64,000 nucleotides of DNA, taken from NCBI RefSeq assembly GCF_907164575.1, contig NZ_CAJQYY010000008.1, forward strand, positions 1-64,000, written 5' to 3'. The stretch comes from Paraburkholderia gardini. Lineage in GTDB: Bacteria; Pseudomonadota; Gammaproteobacteria; Burkholderiales; Burkholderiaceae. The position numbers were made by a program, and so were the translations under genes. Positions 19,065 to 28,422 of the stretch are shown here, piece after piece (position 1 is the stretch's first letter; each line of letters begins with the position of its first letter). Below the pieces are notes generated by a model. It made no database searches. It had not been told where the DNA came from and saw only the letters and a program-made list of their open reading frames with translations.

Positions 19065-19170
19065 CCGCCGCGATGGCAGGAGCGGCATCCTCGTGCCGGC
19101 GGGCGGGCGGTCGTTCGTCTGGGTCCTGCGTTTGCAGCGACCAGGCTGGCAGGCCCGGCGCCCACGGCGC

Positions 19171-19680
19171 TCAGAGCGGTCCGAGAGAGTGGAAGCTGCC
19201 GTTCTGGAACACGAGCGGCTGGGTTTCGCCCGTCTGGTCGGTGAAACCGCAACGCTCCACTTCGCCGACGAAAATCACGTGATCGCCTTCTTCGTAGCGG
19301 CTGCGGTTGTGGCACTCGAACCATGCGATCGCGCCGTCGAGCACCGGCATGCCGGAGTCGCCGGCCGCGTGCGAGACACCTTCGAAGCGGTCGCCCTTGA
19401 CGGTGGCGAAGCGCTTGCACAGGTCGAGCTGTGACGCCGCCAGCACGTTCACGACATAATGACTGTTCTCGCGAAACACCGGCATCGAAGCCGAGCGGGT
19501 CGCGAGGCTCCAGAGCACTAGCGGCGGCGTCATCGAAACCGAGTTGAACGAACTGGCGGTGATGCCGATGAGTTGGCCGGACGGCGCGCGCGTGGTGATC
19601 ACCGTGACGCCGGTGGCGAACTGGCTGAGTGCGCGCCTGAACGCATCCTGGTCGAAATTGGGCGGGCTCGCGGGTTTCAT
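19171..19680 (-). CDS. flavin reductase family (FMN-binding) oxidoreductase
   Basis: Protein of 169 residues with the flavin-reductase fold. TGVTVITT and the SFNSVSMTPPLVLWSLA segment (about 44-60) match the NAD(P)H:flavin reductase family that supplies reduced flavin to two-component monooxygenases, or acts on its own. I chose the ATG at 19680; homologues do not carry the upstream extension. It converges on kynR, but no monooxygenase partner lies nearby, so its physiological partner is unknown. Confidence 0.82.
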   Translation of the reverse strand: MKPASPPNFDQDAFRRALSQFATGVTVITTRAPSGQLIGITASSFNSVSMTPPLVLWSLATRSASMPVFRENSHYVVNVLAASQLDLCKRFATVKGDRFEGVSHAAGDSGMPVLDGAIAWFECHNRSRYEEGDHVIFVGEVERCGFTDQTGETQPLVFQNGSFHSLGPL

Positions 19681-19922
19681 CGGACGAGGGCTCCGGATGC
19701 GGGCAGTGCGAGCGGTGTGGACGGTACAGCGCGCCGGGCAGGAAAAATTGATTCGAAAGTCATGTAGAAAATTGGCGAATTGCCCCAATTCTATCGGAAT
19801 CGCGGGCAGGCCAGCCGCGCACCTCTGCCGGCATACGCAAAAGCCGCCAGGCTGGACAGATTCCGCCGGAATCGCTGCGCGGGCGGCACGTACGGCGCGG
19901 CATTGAGTAAGGAGTGGTCAGC

Positions 19923-20471
19923 ATGAGTCAGGCAAGCGAAACCGCCATCCTCGGCGGCGGATGTTTCTGGTGCCTCGAAGCGGTCTACCTGGGTGTCGAC
20001 GGCGTGAACGCCGTGGAATCGGGCTACGCGGGCGGTCAGGTCGACCAGCCGACCTACGAGCAGGTCTGCGACGGCGACACCGGCCATGCGGAAGTGGTGA
20101 AGGTCGACTTCGATCCGTCGAAGATCAGCTATCGCGAGATTCTCGATATTTTCTTCGCGATCCACGATCCGACACAGTTGAATCGCCAGGGCAACGATGT
20201 CGGCACGCAATACCGGTCGGTGATCTTCACTCACGCGGATGCACAGCGTGAGGTGGCGGAACAGGCGATCCGCGAGATCGCCGCCGAAGGCATTTACGAC
20301 GGCAAGATCGTCACACAGGTACTGCCGCTCGACGGCAATTACTGGCCGGCCGAGGCGTATCACCAGAACTACTTCGCGCAGCATCCGGACCAGGGCTATT
20401 GCGCGTTCGTTGTCGCGCCGAAGGTCGCGAAATTCCGCCAGAAGTTCGCGCACCGCATCAAGGCGAGCTAA
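19923..20471 (+). CDS. msrA: peptide-methionine (S)-S-oxide reductase
   Basis: Repairs oxidised methionine in proteins, 182 residues. The catalytic motif GGGCFWC is at about 11-17, followed by GYAGG and the GHAEVV segment. The ATG at 19923 has AAGGAG eight bases upstream. It stands alone and converges on cfa. Confidence 0.96.
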   Translation: MSQASETAILGGGCFWCLEAVYLGVDGVNAVESGYAGGQVDQPTYEQVCDGDTGHAEVVKVDFDPSKISYREILDIFFAIHDPTQLNRQGNDVGTQYRSVIFTHADAQREVAEQAIREIAAEGIYDGKIVTQVLPLDGNYWPAEAYHQNYFAQHPDQGYCAFVVAPKVAKFRQKFAHRIKAS

Positions 20472-20489
20472 TCTCCGGCACGGTTGCCC

Positions 20490-20513
20490 GTGACAGGCCC
20501 AGACCTGTCACGG
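20490..20513. terminator. hairpin between convergent msrA and cfa
   Basis: CGTGACAGG pairs perfectly with CCTGTCACG around a 6-nt loop. There is no T-run on either strand, so terminator activity is uncertain. Confidence 0.45.
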
Positions 20514-20529
20514 CGCCCGCGTCAGCGCA

Positions 20530-21744
20530 TCACTGCGGCCTGTCGTACATGTATCGCCGCGACCACTGCAGCGTTTTCGCGCTGCGACCGGCCTTGCGGC
20601 AGACCACCTGAAAGATCGAGACGTCGTCGTTTTCGAACGCGTATGCGCAACCCGCCAGGTATACGCGCCAGATGCGGAATTTCTCGTCGTCGACGAGACT
20701 GCGCGCGGCGTCCGCATGCGTTTCGAAATTCTCGGCCCAGATATCGAGTGTGCGCGCATAGTGCCGGCGCAGGCTTTCGACGTCGACCGCCTCCAGCCCG
20801 CCACGCTGCATCGCTTCGAGCGCGAGACTGATGTGCGGCAACTCGCCGTCCGGAAACACATAGCGGTCGATGAACTCGCCGCCACCGAGCGCCGTTTCGC
20901 CGCTGTCATAGTCGGTCGACGTGATGCCGTGATTCATCGCGATGCCGTCGTCGACGAGCAGATCGTGGATCCTCTGGAAATAGCCCGGCAGATTCTTGCG
21001 CCCGACGTGCTCGAACATGCCGACGCTCGTGATCCGGTCGAACTGGCCTTCGATGTCACGGTAATCCTGCAGGCGGATTTCGATCTGGTCTTCGAGCCCG
21101 GCGGCTTTCACGCGCGCCGTCGCGAGATCGAACTGGTTCTGCGACAGCGTCACGCCGGTGCACTTCGCGCCGAACTTCTGCGCGGCGCGCAGCACGAGCG
21201 CACCCCAGCCGCAGCCGATGTCGAGCAGACGCTGGCCCGGCTGCAACTGGATTTTCGTCAGGATGTGATCGATCTTCTTGATTTGCGCGGTGGCCAGGTC
21301 CTCATTGCCGTTCTCGAAGTACGCGCATGAGTACACCATGTTCTCGTCGAGCCAGAGCTGATAGAACTCGTTCGAGACATCGTAGTGATACTGGATCGCT
21401 TTCTTGTCGGACGTTTTCGAGTGACTGAAGTAGCGTCGCACGCGCGCGAGCTTGCCGGCGCTGGTCACCGTGCTGCGTGCGAGCGAATAGCCGATGTTGA
21501 TGATGTCCGACAGCTTGCCTTCGATGTCGATCTTGCCCTTCACGTACGCCTCGCCGAGATTGTCGAGGCTCGGTTCGAGCAGATAGGGCAACGCCGTCGC
21601 GCTTTTCACGTGCAGCGTGACCCGGGGCGCGGCGAACTGTCCAAAGTCGTGCTGCTGGCCGTCCCACAGCACGAGACGTGCCGGCAGGTTGGCCGTGCTT
21701 CTTACATCTTCTGCCCACTGCGCCAGCTTCTTCTCCCAGAACAT
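20530..21744 (-). CDS. cfa: cyclopropane-fatty-acyl-phospholipid synthase
   Basis: SAM-dependent methyltransferase of 404 residues that adds a methylene bridge to unsaturated acyl chains of membrane phospholipids, usually in stationary phase or stress. The SAM motif LLDIGCGWGALV lies near residue 180. The upstream KAIQYHYDVSNEFY segment and the VGMFEHVG motif are typical of the CFA family. I chose the ATG at 21744 (MFWEKKL); the longer frame upstream is low-quality sequence. Confidence 0.93.
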   Translation of the reverse strand: MFWEKKLAQWAEDVRSTANLPARLVLWDGQQHDFGQFAAPRVTLHVKSATALPYLLEPSLDNLGEAYVKGKIDIEGKLSDIINIGYSLARSTVTSAGKLARVRRYFSHSKTSDKKAIQYHYDVSNEFYQLWLDENMVYSCAYFENGNEDLATAQIKKIDHILTKIQLQPGQRLLDIGCGWGALVLRAAQKFGAKCTGVTLSQNQFDLATARVKAAGLEDQIEIRLQDYRDIEGQFDRITSVGMFEHVGRKNLPGYFQRIHDLLVDDGIAMNHGITSTDYDSGETALGGGEFIDRYVFPDGELPHISLALEAMQRGGLEAVDVESLRRHYARTLDIWAENFETHADAARSLVDDEKFRIWRVYLAGCAYAFENDDVSIFQVVCRKAGRSAKTLQWSRRYMYDRPQ

Positions 21745-21894
21745 GTGATGTCTCCCGTGTCCAATGAAATCAAAGCAAAGCCTGTGGATCGCTGCATGTC
21801 GCGGCGTGCCTCCGATGCCGCATGACCACGCGATCCGGCCTGTCGACGCGGCCGCCCGGCGAGGGCGTTCCACGCACCGGCATTCGTTATGACG

Positions 21895-22533
21895 TCAAGG
21901 CGACAACCGCGCGATTTGCCAGTCGCCAGCGGTGGTGCGCGTAAATAGCAGACGGTCGTGCATACGTGACGGCCGTCCCTGCCAGAATTCGATAGCGTCC
22001 GGTATGAGCCGGTAACCGCCCCAGTGCGGCGGACGCGGCGGATCATCGCCAAAGCGTTCGCTGAAGTCGCGCTCGCGTGCTTCGAGCACGGTTCGGCTTT
22101 CAATTACCTGACTCTGTTCGGATGCCCAGGCACCGATGCGCGAACTGGCCGGACGGGACGCGAAGTACGCATCGCTTTCGGCTTCGCTCGTCTTGACGAC
22201 GGTGCCCTCGATACGCACCTGGCGCTCGAGTTCGATCCAGTAAAAGAGCAGGCTGGCGCGCGGGTTCTCCGCAAGCGCGCGGCCCTTGCGGCTTTCGTAA
22301 TTCGTGAAGAAGGTAAAGCCGCGCTCGTCCACGCCCTTGATGAGCACGATGCGCGCCGAAGGGCGGCCGTGACCGTCGACGGTCGCGAGTGTCATCGTGT
22401 TCGGCTCGGGGAGCTTTGCGTCGAGTGCCTGCGCGAACCACCTGTCGAACTGGCGGATCGGGTCGCGGTCGACATCGGCTTCGTCCAGCGAACCGAGTGA
22501 GTAATTCTTCCGGAGTTCGGCGAGGGTCGTCAT
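21895..22533 (-). CDS. pdxH: pyridoxamine/pyridoxine 5'-phosphate oxidase
   Basis: FMN enzyme of 212 residues that makes pyridoxal 5'-phosphate in the PLP salvage and synthesis pathway. The phosphate/FMN region [19 protein letters not shown] lies at about 60-78, and the C-terminal substrate segment is [14 protein letters not shown] degenerate cluster of the palindromic repeats lies 62 bp upstream of its ATG. Confidence 0.95.
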   Translation of the reverse strand: MTTLAELRKNYSLGSLDEADVDRDPIRQFDRWFAQALDAKLPEPNTMTLATVDGHGRPSARIVLIKGVDERGFTFFTNYESRKGRALAENPRASLLFYWIELERQVRIEGTVVKTSEAESDAYFASRPASSRIGAWASEQSQVIESRTVLEARERDFSERFGDDPPRPPHWGGYRLIPDAIEFWQGRPSRMHDRLLFTRTTAGDWQIARLSP

Positions 22534-22594
22534 GTTCTTATGCGAGCGCTACAGTGGGGTCAGTATAGCGAAGGAACGAAAAATCTGCGCTGCG

Positions 22595-22694
22595 TCCTGT
22601 CGACCAGAGATAGCGCTTTAGCTGTCGATCAGAGTTCGCGTGTCGGCCGGAGCTGGCGCTTGAGCGCTTACTCCGGTCCCATGCAGATGGTTGC
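22595..22694. repeat. degenerate cluster of the palindromic intergenic repeat (three parts)
   Basis: 22595-22622 repeats the head of unit 1 (TCCTGTCGACCAGAG, then AGCGCTTTAGC) and stops inside it. 22623-22640 is a second head fragment, TGTCGATCAGAGTTCGCG. 22641-22694 is a full unit ending TCCCATGCAGATGGTTGCC, with the stem GGCCGGAG/CTCCGGTC and an inner stem GCGCT/AGCGC. The 342-bp gap between pdxH and tcdA otherwise shows nothing I can identify. Confidence 0.8.
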
Positions 22695-22875
22695 CGCCAA
22701 CGCGGCGACGCCGCATCCACAGGCAGGCGTGCCTCCGGCCGCCGACCTGAAAGCAGATGTTCAGGCAGAATACGGGCTGCACTGTCCAGCCGAGGCATGG
22801 CCGCGCATCAGTCATATCAAGCCAGCTTCAAGCCGTGCAAGCAGGTAGAAGCCCGTATCCGTCAGGTCCCCGATC

Positions 22876-23757
22876 ATGTCCACGCCGCACGCCACCGCTC
22901 CTTCCGACGCATTATCCGATGTTACTACCGGCATCGACGGCAGTGAATCCGCCGGTCACGCCAGGCGTTTCGGCGGCATCGCGCGGCTGTACGGCACGCC
23001 GGCGCTGGCGGCGTTCGAACGGGCGCATGTGGCGGTGATCGGCATCGGCGGCGTCGGGTCGTGGGCTGCCGAGGCGCTGGCACGCAGCGCCATCGGGACG
23101 CTCACGCTGATCGATCTCGACAACGTCGCGGAAAGCAACACGAACCGGCAGATCCACGCGCTCGACGGCAACTATGGCAAGCCGAAAGTCGAAGCGATGG
23201 CGGAGCGCATCAGGTCAATCAATCCGCGGTGCGACGTGCGTCTCGTCGAGGACTTTATCGAGCCGGACAATTTCGCGCCGGTGCTGGGCGGCGGCGGTTT
23301 CGACTTTGTCGTCGATGCGATCGACAGCGTGCGCACGAAGACCGCGCTGATCGCCTGGTGCGTCGAGCAGAAGCTGCCGCTTGTCACCGTCGGCGGCGCG
23401 GGCGGCCAGCTCGATCCGACACGCATCCGTATCGACGATCTTGCGCTGACGATCCAGGACCCGCTGCTCTCGAAAGTGCGCGCGCAACTGCGCAAGCAGC
23501 ACGGTTTTCCGCGCGGCCCGAAGGCGAAGTTCAAGGTGAGTGCCGTGTATTCGGACGAGCCGCTGATCTATCCGGAAGCCGCCGTCTGCGATATCGACGA
23601 GGAAGCGGAGCACGTCACGACGTCGCCGGGACACACCGGGCCGGTGGGTCTCAATTGCGCGGGTTTCGGATCGAGCGTGTGCGTGACGGCGAGTTTCGGA
23701 TTCGCCGCGGTCGCGCATGTGCTGCGCGCGCTCGCCCAGCAGGCAAACGGGAAATAG
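22876..23757 (+). CDS. tcdA: tRNA threonylcarbamoyladenosine dehydratase (TcdA/MoeB-like)
   Basis: E1-like ThiF-family enzyme of 293 residues that cyclises the t6A37 base of tRNAs to ct6A using ATP. The nucleotide-binding motif GIGGVGSWAAEALARS lies near 55-70, and DNVAESNTNRQ contains the family acidic and Arg residues. The ATG at 22876 gives an N-terminal extension of about 35 residues before the first conserved block. A strong bidirectional terminator follows. Confidence 0.87.
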   Translation: MSTPHATAPSDALSDVTTGIDGSESAGHARRFGGIARLYGTPALAAFERAHVAVIGIGGVGSWAAEALARSAIGTLTLIDLDNVAESNTNRQIHALDGNYGKPKVEAMAERIRSINPRCDVRLVEDFIEPDNFAPVLGGGGFDFVVDAIDSVRTKTALIAWCVEQKLPLVTVGGAGGQLDPTRIRIDDLALTIQDPLLSKVRAQLRKQHGFPRGPKAKFKVSAVYSDEPLIYPEAAVCDIDEEAEHVTTSPGHTGPVGLNCAGFGSSVCVTASFGFAAVAHVLRALAQQANGK

Positions 23758-23793
23758 CCCGCGGCGCGAAGCGCCCGCGCGCACCGCACGCAC

Positions 23794-23823
23794 AAAAAAC
23801 GCGACCCGTGGGTCGCGTTTTTT
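23794..23823. terminator. bidirectional terminator between tcdA and ybbN
   Basis: AAAAAACGCGACCC pairs perfectly with GGGTCGCGTTTTTT around a GT loop. It has T-runs on both strands and lies between convergent genes. Confidence 0.92.
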
Positions 23824-23860
23824 CATCGTGCCGGCTGAACGCAAGCGCAGGCGCGGACGA

Positions 23861-24709
23861 TCAGTTCAGCGCCGCGCTCAGCTTGCGTCGCCACTGTGCG
23901 ACGAGTTCATGCTGATGCGCCGCGAGATCGAACACGGACAGCATCGTCTTGCGGCCGATGTCCTCGCGGAACGTGCGGTCGCGCTGCACGATCACGAGCA
24001 GTTGCTCGAGCGCCTCGGCGTACTTGCGTCGCGCGATGAAGGCGCTCGCCAGATCGAAGCGCGCTTCCAGATCGTCCGGTTGTGCGGCGACACGTGTTTC
24101 GAGCGCGTCGGTGGGCGGCAGGTCGGCGGCGGCGTCCACTGCGTCGAGTCGCGTCTTGATCGCGTTGAAGCGGGCGTCGATGCCCTGCGTTGTTTTCGGC
24201 GACAGCAGATCGACTTCGTTGCGCGCCTCGTCGAAGCGATTCTGCGAGAGCAGCAGTTCGATCAGGTCGAGGCGTGCATCGTCGTAACCCGGATCGAATG
24301 CGAGCGCCGCTTTCAGGTGATCGTGCGCCTCTTCGAGACGCCCCTCAGCGATGGCGATCTGTGCGTGATTGCGTTCGGCATCCGCGGAATCCGGCACCAG
24401 GCGGTCGAGAAATTCGCGCAGCTGGCCTTCCGCCAGCACGCCGACGAACTGGTCGACCGGGCGGCCATCGGCGAACGCGATGACGTGCGGAATGCTGCGC
24501 ACCTGAAAGTGCGCGGCGAGTTCCTGATTTTCATCGACGTTCACCTTCACGAGCGTCCATTTGCCCGCGTATTCGGCTTCGAGCTTTTCGAGCATCGGCC
24601 CGAGCGTCTTGCACGGGCCGCACCACGGCGCCCAGAAATCGACCAGCACCGGTGCCAGCGTCGAGCCTGCGATCACGTCTTTTTCAAAGGTGGCTAGCGT
24701 GGTATCCAT
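23861..24709 (-). CDS. ybbN: thioredoxin-like co-chaperone with TPR-like tail
   Basis: Protein of 282 residues. An N-terminal thioredoxin domain carries an intact WCGPC active site (Cys30/Cys33), and the cis-proline segment IPHV lies near residue 74. The C-terminal 150 residues form TPR-like helices (IAEGRLEEAHDHLKAALA region), as in YbbN/CnoX, which protects chlorine-stressed proteins and works with chaperones. E. coli YbbN lacks the full CxxC, whereas this copy keeps both cysteines, so redox activity is likely. Confidence 0.9.
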   Translation of the reverse strand: MDTTLATFEKDVIAGSTLAPVLVDFWAPWCGPCKTLGPMLEKLEAEYAGKWTLVKVNVDENQELAAHFQVRSIPHVIAFADGRPVDQFVGVLAEGQLREFLDRLVPDSADAERNHAQIAIAEGRLEEAHDHLKAALAFDPGYDDARLDLIELLLSQNRFDEARNEVDLLSPKTTQGIDARFNAIKTRLDAVDAAADLPPTDALETRVAAQPDDLEARFDLASAFIARRKYAEALEQLLVIVQRDRTFREDIGRKTMLSVFDLAAHQHELVAQWRRKLSAALN

Positions 24710-24775
24710 TGCATCCTCGTCGGAAAAACTGTCTCGGGGGAAAATGGGGACGTTTATCCCGAATTCAATGCAGAG

Positions 24776-25657
24776 TTACTGCGCCTTGCGTTCGGGTAGC
24801 GGAATCCATTCCGTCTCGCCCGGCACATTACCCATTTCCTGGTTCGTCCACGCGGTTTTGGCACGCTCGATCTTCTCACGCGAACTCGCGACGAAATTCC
24901 ATTCGATGAAGCGCTCGCCTTCGAGTTTCTCGCCGCCCAGCAGCATCACGGTCGCGCCGTTCGCGCTCGCGAGCGTGACCGTCTCGCCCGGCGTCAGCAC
25001 GGCCATCTGGCCCGCTTCGAGCGACTCGCCGTCGATTTGCAGATCGCCTTCGACCAGATAGACGCCACGCTCGTCGTGTTCCGGCTCGAGTGCGAACGCG
25101 CTGCCCGCGTTGAACGTTGCGGCGACGTAGAGCGTGCCAGAAAACGTCGTCGCGGGCGACGTGTGACCAAACGCGGTGCCGGCGATCACACGCAGCGTGA
25201 CGCCGTTGCGTTCGATCTGCGGCAGCGTCGCGGCGGCGTGATGCTCGAACGACGGCTCGTCGTCCTCGTGCGCGAGCGGCAGCGCGACCCACGTCTGGAT
25301 GCCGTGCATCGTCAGGCCGCGGCCGCGGTCTTCGGCGGGCGTGCGCTCCGAATGCACGATGCCGCGGCCGGATGTCATCCAGTTCACGTCGCCGGGGACG
25401 ATCTTCTGCTCCGAGCCGAGGCTGTCGCGATGCATGATCGCACCTTCGAACAGATAGGTGACGGTAGCGAGGCCGATATGCGGATGCGGCCGCACGTCGA
25501 GTCCGACGCCGGGCGCGAGCGTCGCCGGGCCCATATGATCGAAGAAGATGAACGGCCCGATGAGCCGCGCGGCCATCGCGGGCAGCACGCGCCGCACGGT
25601 GAGACTGCCGACGTCGCGCAGATGGGGCTTGAGAACCGCTTTGATCGGGGAAGACAT
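24776..25657 (-). CDS. pirin-family protein
   Basis: Bicupin protein of 293 residues. The metal-binding residues are in RPHPHIGL (two His near residues 55-57) and HSERTP (His and Glu near residues 99-101). Bacterial pirins act as quercetinase-like dioxygenases or redox regulators; the substrate here is unknown. It is upstream of ybbN on the same strand, with a 66-bp gap, so cotranscription is possible. Confidence 0.9.
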   Translation of the reverse strand: MSSPIKAVLKPHLRDVGSLTVRRVLPAMAARLIGPFIFFDHMGPATLAPGVGLDVRPHPHIGLATVTYLFEGAIMHRDSLGSEQKIVPGDVNWMTSGRGIVHSERTPAEDRGRGLTMHGIQTWVALPLAHEDDEPSFEHHAAATLPQIERNGVTLRVIAGTAFGHTSPATTFSGTLYVAATFNAGSAFALEPEHDERGVYLVEGDLQIDGESLEAGQMAVLTPGETVTLASANGATVMLLGGEKLEGERFIEWNFVASSREKIERAKTAWTNQEMGNVPGETEWIPLPERKAQ

Positions 25658-25896
25658 GGCGTGGGTTCCAGGCGTGTGCGTTTGAGGGGACAGGTGATTC
25701 TAACGCCCGCACGCGACCGGTGGCGGCTCGACTGAAACCCGCGCCGGTAGCGGCGCGCCCTGATGCGGTCAGAAAGCGCAGCCAGAAAAAGCGCAGGACT
25801 GGACATGTGGGGCGCGCATCGCCCTGCGCTTTGCGCGGTGTGCTCCGTTACACTTCGAAGCTCACAGAGCGAAACCCGGAACGGGAGGAAGCTGGA

Positions 25897-26778
25897 ATGT
25901 CGCCGAAGGACCTTTTACTGGCGCTGGTCGTCGTGGTTGCATGGGGTGTCAACTTCGTGGTGATCAAGGTGGGCCTGCATGGCGTGCCGCCGATGCTGCT
26001 CGGCGCGTTGCGCTTCCTGCTCGCCGCCGTACCGGCTGTCTTCTTCGTCAAACGTCCGCGGATCCCGTTGCGCTGGCTGTTCGCTTACGGCGCGACGATC
26101 TCCTTTGGACAGTTCGCGTTTCTGTTCACCGCGATGTACGTCGGCATGCCGGCCGGGCTGGCTTCACTCGTGCTGCAGGCCCAGGCGTTCTTCACGCTGC
26201 TGTTCGCGGTGATGTTCCTGAACGAGCGTCTGCGGGTGCAGAATCTTGCCGGCCTGCTGATCGCGGCTGTCGGCCTTGCGGTGATCGGCATGCAGGGCGG
26301 CCATTCGATGACCCTCGCGGGTTTTGTGCTGACGCTATGCGCGGCGGTTTCGTGGGCGCTCGGCAATATCGTCACGAAGAAAGCAGGGAAGGTCGATCTG
26401 GTCGGGCTCGTGGTGTGGGCGAGCCTGATCCCGCCCGTGCCGTTTTTCGTGCTGTCGTATTGCCTTGAAGGACCGCAACGGATCGGGGCCGCGCTCACGG
26501 GTATCGGCGCGCAGTCGATTTTTGCGATCGTCTACCTTGCGTTCATCGCGACGCTGCTCGGCTATGGACTGTGGAGCCGCCTGCTGTCGCGCTATCCGGC
26601 CAGTCAGGTCGCGCCGTTCTCGCTGCTCGTGCCGATTGTCGGGCTGGCGTCGGCGTCGCTCTTTCTCGACGAGCATCTGTCGCAGGCACAGATTGCCGGC
26701 GCCGCGCTCGTGATGGCCGGCCTCGCCGTGAATGTGTTCGGCGGATGGGTCGTGCAAAGGTTCGCGGCGGCGCGCTGA
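25897..26778 (+). CDS. EamA/DMT-family transporter (probable amino acid or metabolite exporter)
   Basis: Inner-membrane protein of 293 residues with ten predicted helices in two EamA repeats. It begins MSPKDLLLALVVVVAWG and has the GVNFVVIKVG segment typical of the YdcZ/EamA (EamA/RhaT) family. The ATG at 25897 has GGGAGGAAG upstream; the open frame before it is not supported. No adjacent enzyme indicates the substrate. Confidence 0.88.
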   Translation: MSPKDLLLALVVVVAWGVNFVVIKVGLHGVPPMLLGALRFLLAAVPAVFFVKRPRIPLRWLFAYGATISFGQFAFLFTAMYVGMPAGLASLVLQAQAFFTLLFAVMFLNERLRVQNLAGLLIAAVGLAVIGMQGGHSMTLAGFVLTLCAAVSWALGNIVTKKAGKVDLVGLVVWASLIPPVPFFVLSYCLEGPQRIGAALTGIGAQSIFAIVYLAFIATLLGYGLWSRLLSRYPASQVAPFSLLVPIVGLASASLFLDEHLSQAQIAGAALVMAGLAVNVFGGWVVQRFAAAR

Positions 26779-26823
26779 GCGCCGGATTGGCAGGCCCGCG
26801 TGCAGCGAGCGACTAAAGGCAAC

Positions 26824-26864
26824 GCAACGCATAACGGCCGCACGAAGCGGCCGTTATGCGTTGC
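26824..26864. terminator. 18-bp perfect hairpin between convergent eamA-type gene and amiC
   Basis: GCAACGCATAACGGCCGC pairs perfectly with its complement across a 5-nt loop (ACGAA). No T-run follows on either strand. Its position between convergent genes suggests a bidirectional terminator or mRNA 3' stabiliser. Confidence 0.6.
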
Positions 26865-26889
26865 AGCGTGACGCCAGCAGAAAGAAGCG

Positions 26890-28422
26890 TTACGTCATTC
26901 GGTTTTTCGCGAGCGGCGGATTCGCCGCGAAATAACGTTTGATGCCGGTCAGGATCGCGTCGGCCATGCGGTCGCGATAGGCGTTGTCGTTCAGGCGCTT
27001 CTCTTCGTCCGGGTTGCTGATGAACGCGGTCTCGACGAGAATCGACGGAATATCCGGTGCCTTCAGCACGGCAAAGCCGGCCTGCTCGACCAATCCCTTG
27101 TGCAACCTGTTGATGTCGCCGATTTCCTTCAGCACGAAGTTGCCGTAGCGCATCGAATCGCGGATCTGTGCCGTGGTCGACATGTCGAAGAGCGCGCGGT
27201 TCACGGTGGCATCGTTCGACTTGATGTTGATGCCGCCGATCTGGTCCGATGCGTTTTCCTTGTTCGCCATCCATCGTGCGGCCGCGCTCGATGCGCCGTG
27301 CTCGGAGAGCGCGAACACCGAAGAGCCGCGCGCGGAAGGATCGGTGAACGCATCGGCGTGAATCGACACGAAGAGATCCGCACCGACGCGTCGCGCCTTC
27401 TGCACGCGCACGTTGAGCGGCACGAAGAAGTCGGCATCGCGCGTCATCATCGCGCGCATGTTCGGCTGCGCGTCGATTTTCGCGCGCAGTTTCTTCGCGA
27501 CGTCGAGCGCGATGTGCTTTTCGTAGGTACCCGCGCTGCCGATCGCGCCGGGATCCTCGCCGCCGTGGCCCGGATCGATCGCGACCGTCAGGAGACGTAC
27601 CGTGTTGCCCCTGCCGGACTTCGGCGTGGTGAAACTGTACGTGTCGTCGCCGCCATCGCCGCTGTCGTTGTCGCGTGCGATCGCAACTGGCGGCTGTGTC
27701 GGCTTCGGAACGGCCGGATGCGGCCCTGGTGCCGGCGAGAGATGCGCGGGCGGACGCGGCACATCTGGCGACGACGTCGAAGGCCCGCCCTCCTGCGCGT
27801 AACGCTGGAAGAACGCGTCGCTGTCGCTGAGCGGCGGCGTGGCTGGCCCGCTGAGCGTGGCGGGCGGCGCGTTGTTTTCGTTGAGCCGCTGTTCCTTGCG
27901 CTCGGTCTGCGCGAGGAGATCCATCAGCGGGTCCGGCGGGATCGCCGGATACAGGTCGAACACGAGCCGGTATTTATACGTGCCGACCGGCGGCAACGTG
28001 AACACCTGCGGCTTCACCGAGCCCTTCAGGTCGAACACCATGCGCACCACGTGCGGCTGGTATTGCCCGACGCGCACCGACTGGATCTGCGGATCGTTCG
28101 GCGTGATCTTCGAGACGAGATCGCGCAGCGCCTGGTCGAGATCGAGCCCATTCAGATCGACGACGAGCCGGTCGGGATCCTGCAGCAACTGCTGCGCGTT
28201 CTGCAGCGGCTGGTCTGATTCGATCGTGACACGTGTGTAGTCGCGAGCGGGCCAGACGCGCACGCCGAGCACCGAACTGGCCCACGCAAGACGCGGCGCG
28301 ACGAGTCCGAGCACGAGCGTCGACGCGCCTGCACGCAGAATCTGCCGGCGTCGCCAGTTATGCGTGGCGGTAGCGGCCGATTCGATCGAGCGGAACGGTT
28401 TGATCAACATCTTTGGAGACAT
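26890..28422 (-). CDS. amiC: N-acetylmuramoyl-L-alanine amidase with AMIN domain
   Basis: Periplasmic zinc amidase of 510 residues that splits peptidoglycan at the septum so daughter cells can separate. A twin-arginine signal (RRRQILRAGAS) lies at about 24-34. An AMIN domain (about 50-155) and a Pro-rich linker follow, then the Amidase_3 domain. Zinc ligands are visible in IDPGHGGEDPGA, in the Glu of TYEKHIAL and in SIHADAF. The ATG at 28422 has AGGAAAGG upstream and overlaps the end of tsaE by 19 bp, which fits a tsaE-amiC operon as in many proteobacteria. Confidence 0.93.
   Translation of the reverse strand: MSPKMLIKPFRSIESAATATHNWRRRQILRAGASTLVLGLVAPRLAWASSVLGVRVWPARDYTRVTIESDQPLQNAQQLLQDPDRLVVDLNGLDLDQALRDLVSKITPNDPQIQSVRVGQYQPHVVRMVFDLKGSVKPQVFTLPPVGTYKYRLVFDLYPAIPPDPLMDLLAQTERKEQRLNENNAPPATLSGPATPPLSDSDAFFQRYAQEGGPSTSSPDVPRPPAHLSPAPGPHPAVPKPTQPPVAIARDNDSGDGGDDTYSFTTPKSGRGNTVRLLTVAIDPGHGGEDPGAIGSAGTYEKHIALDVAKKLRAKIDAQPNMRAMMTRDADFFVPLNVRVQKARRVGADLFVSIHADAFTDPSARGSSVFALSEHGASSAAARWMANKENASDQIGGINIKSNDATVNRALFDMSTTAQIRDSMRYGNFVLKEIGDINRLHKGLVEQAGFAVLKAPDIPSILVETAFISNPDEEKRLNDNAYRDRMADAILTGIKRYFAANPPLAKNRMT

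Noticed and set aside
19093..19434. Plus-strand open frame over the flavin reductase gene
   Set aside because: Antisense to a complete conserved reductase gene and lacking any motif.
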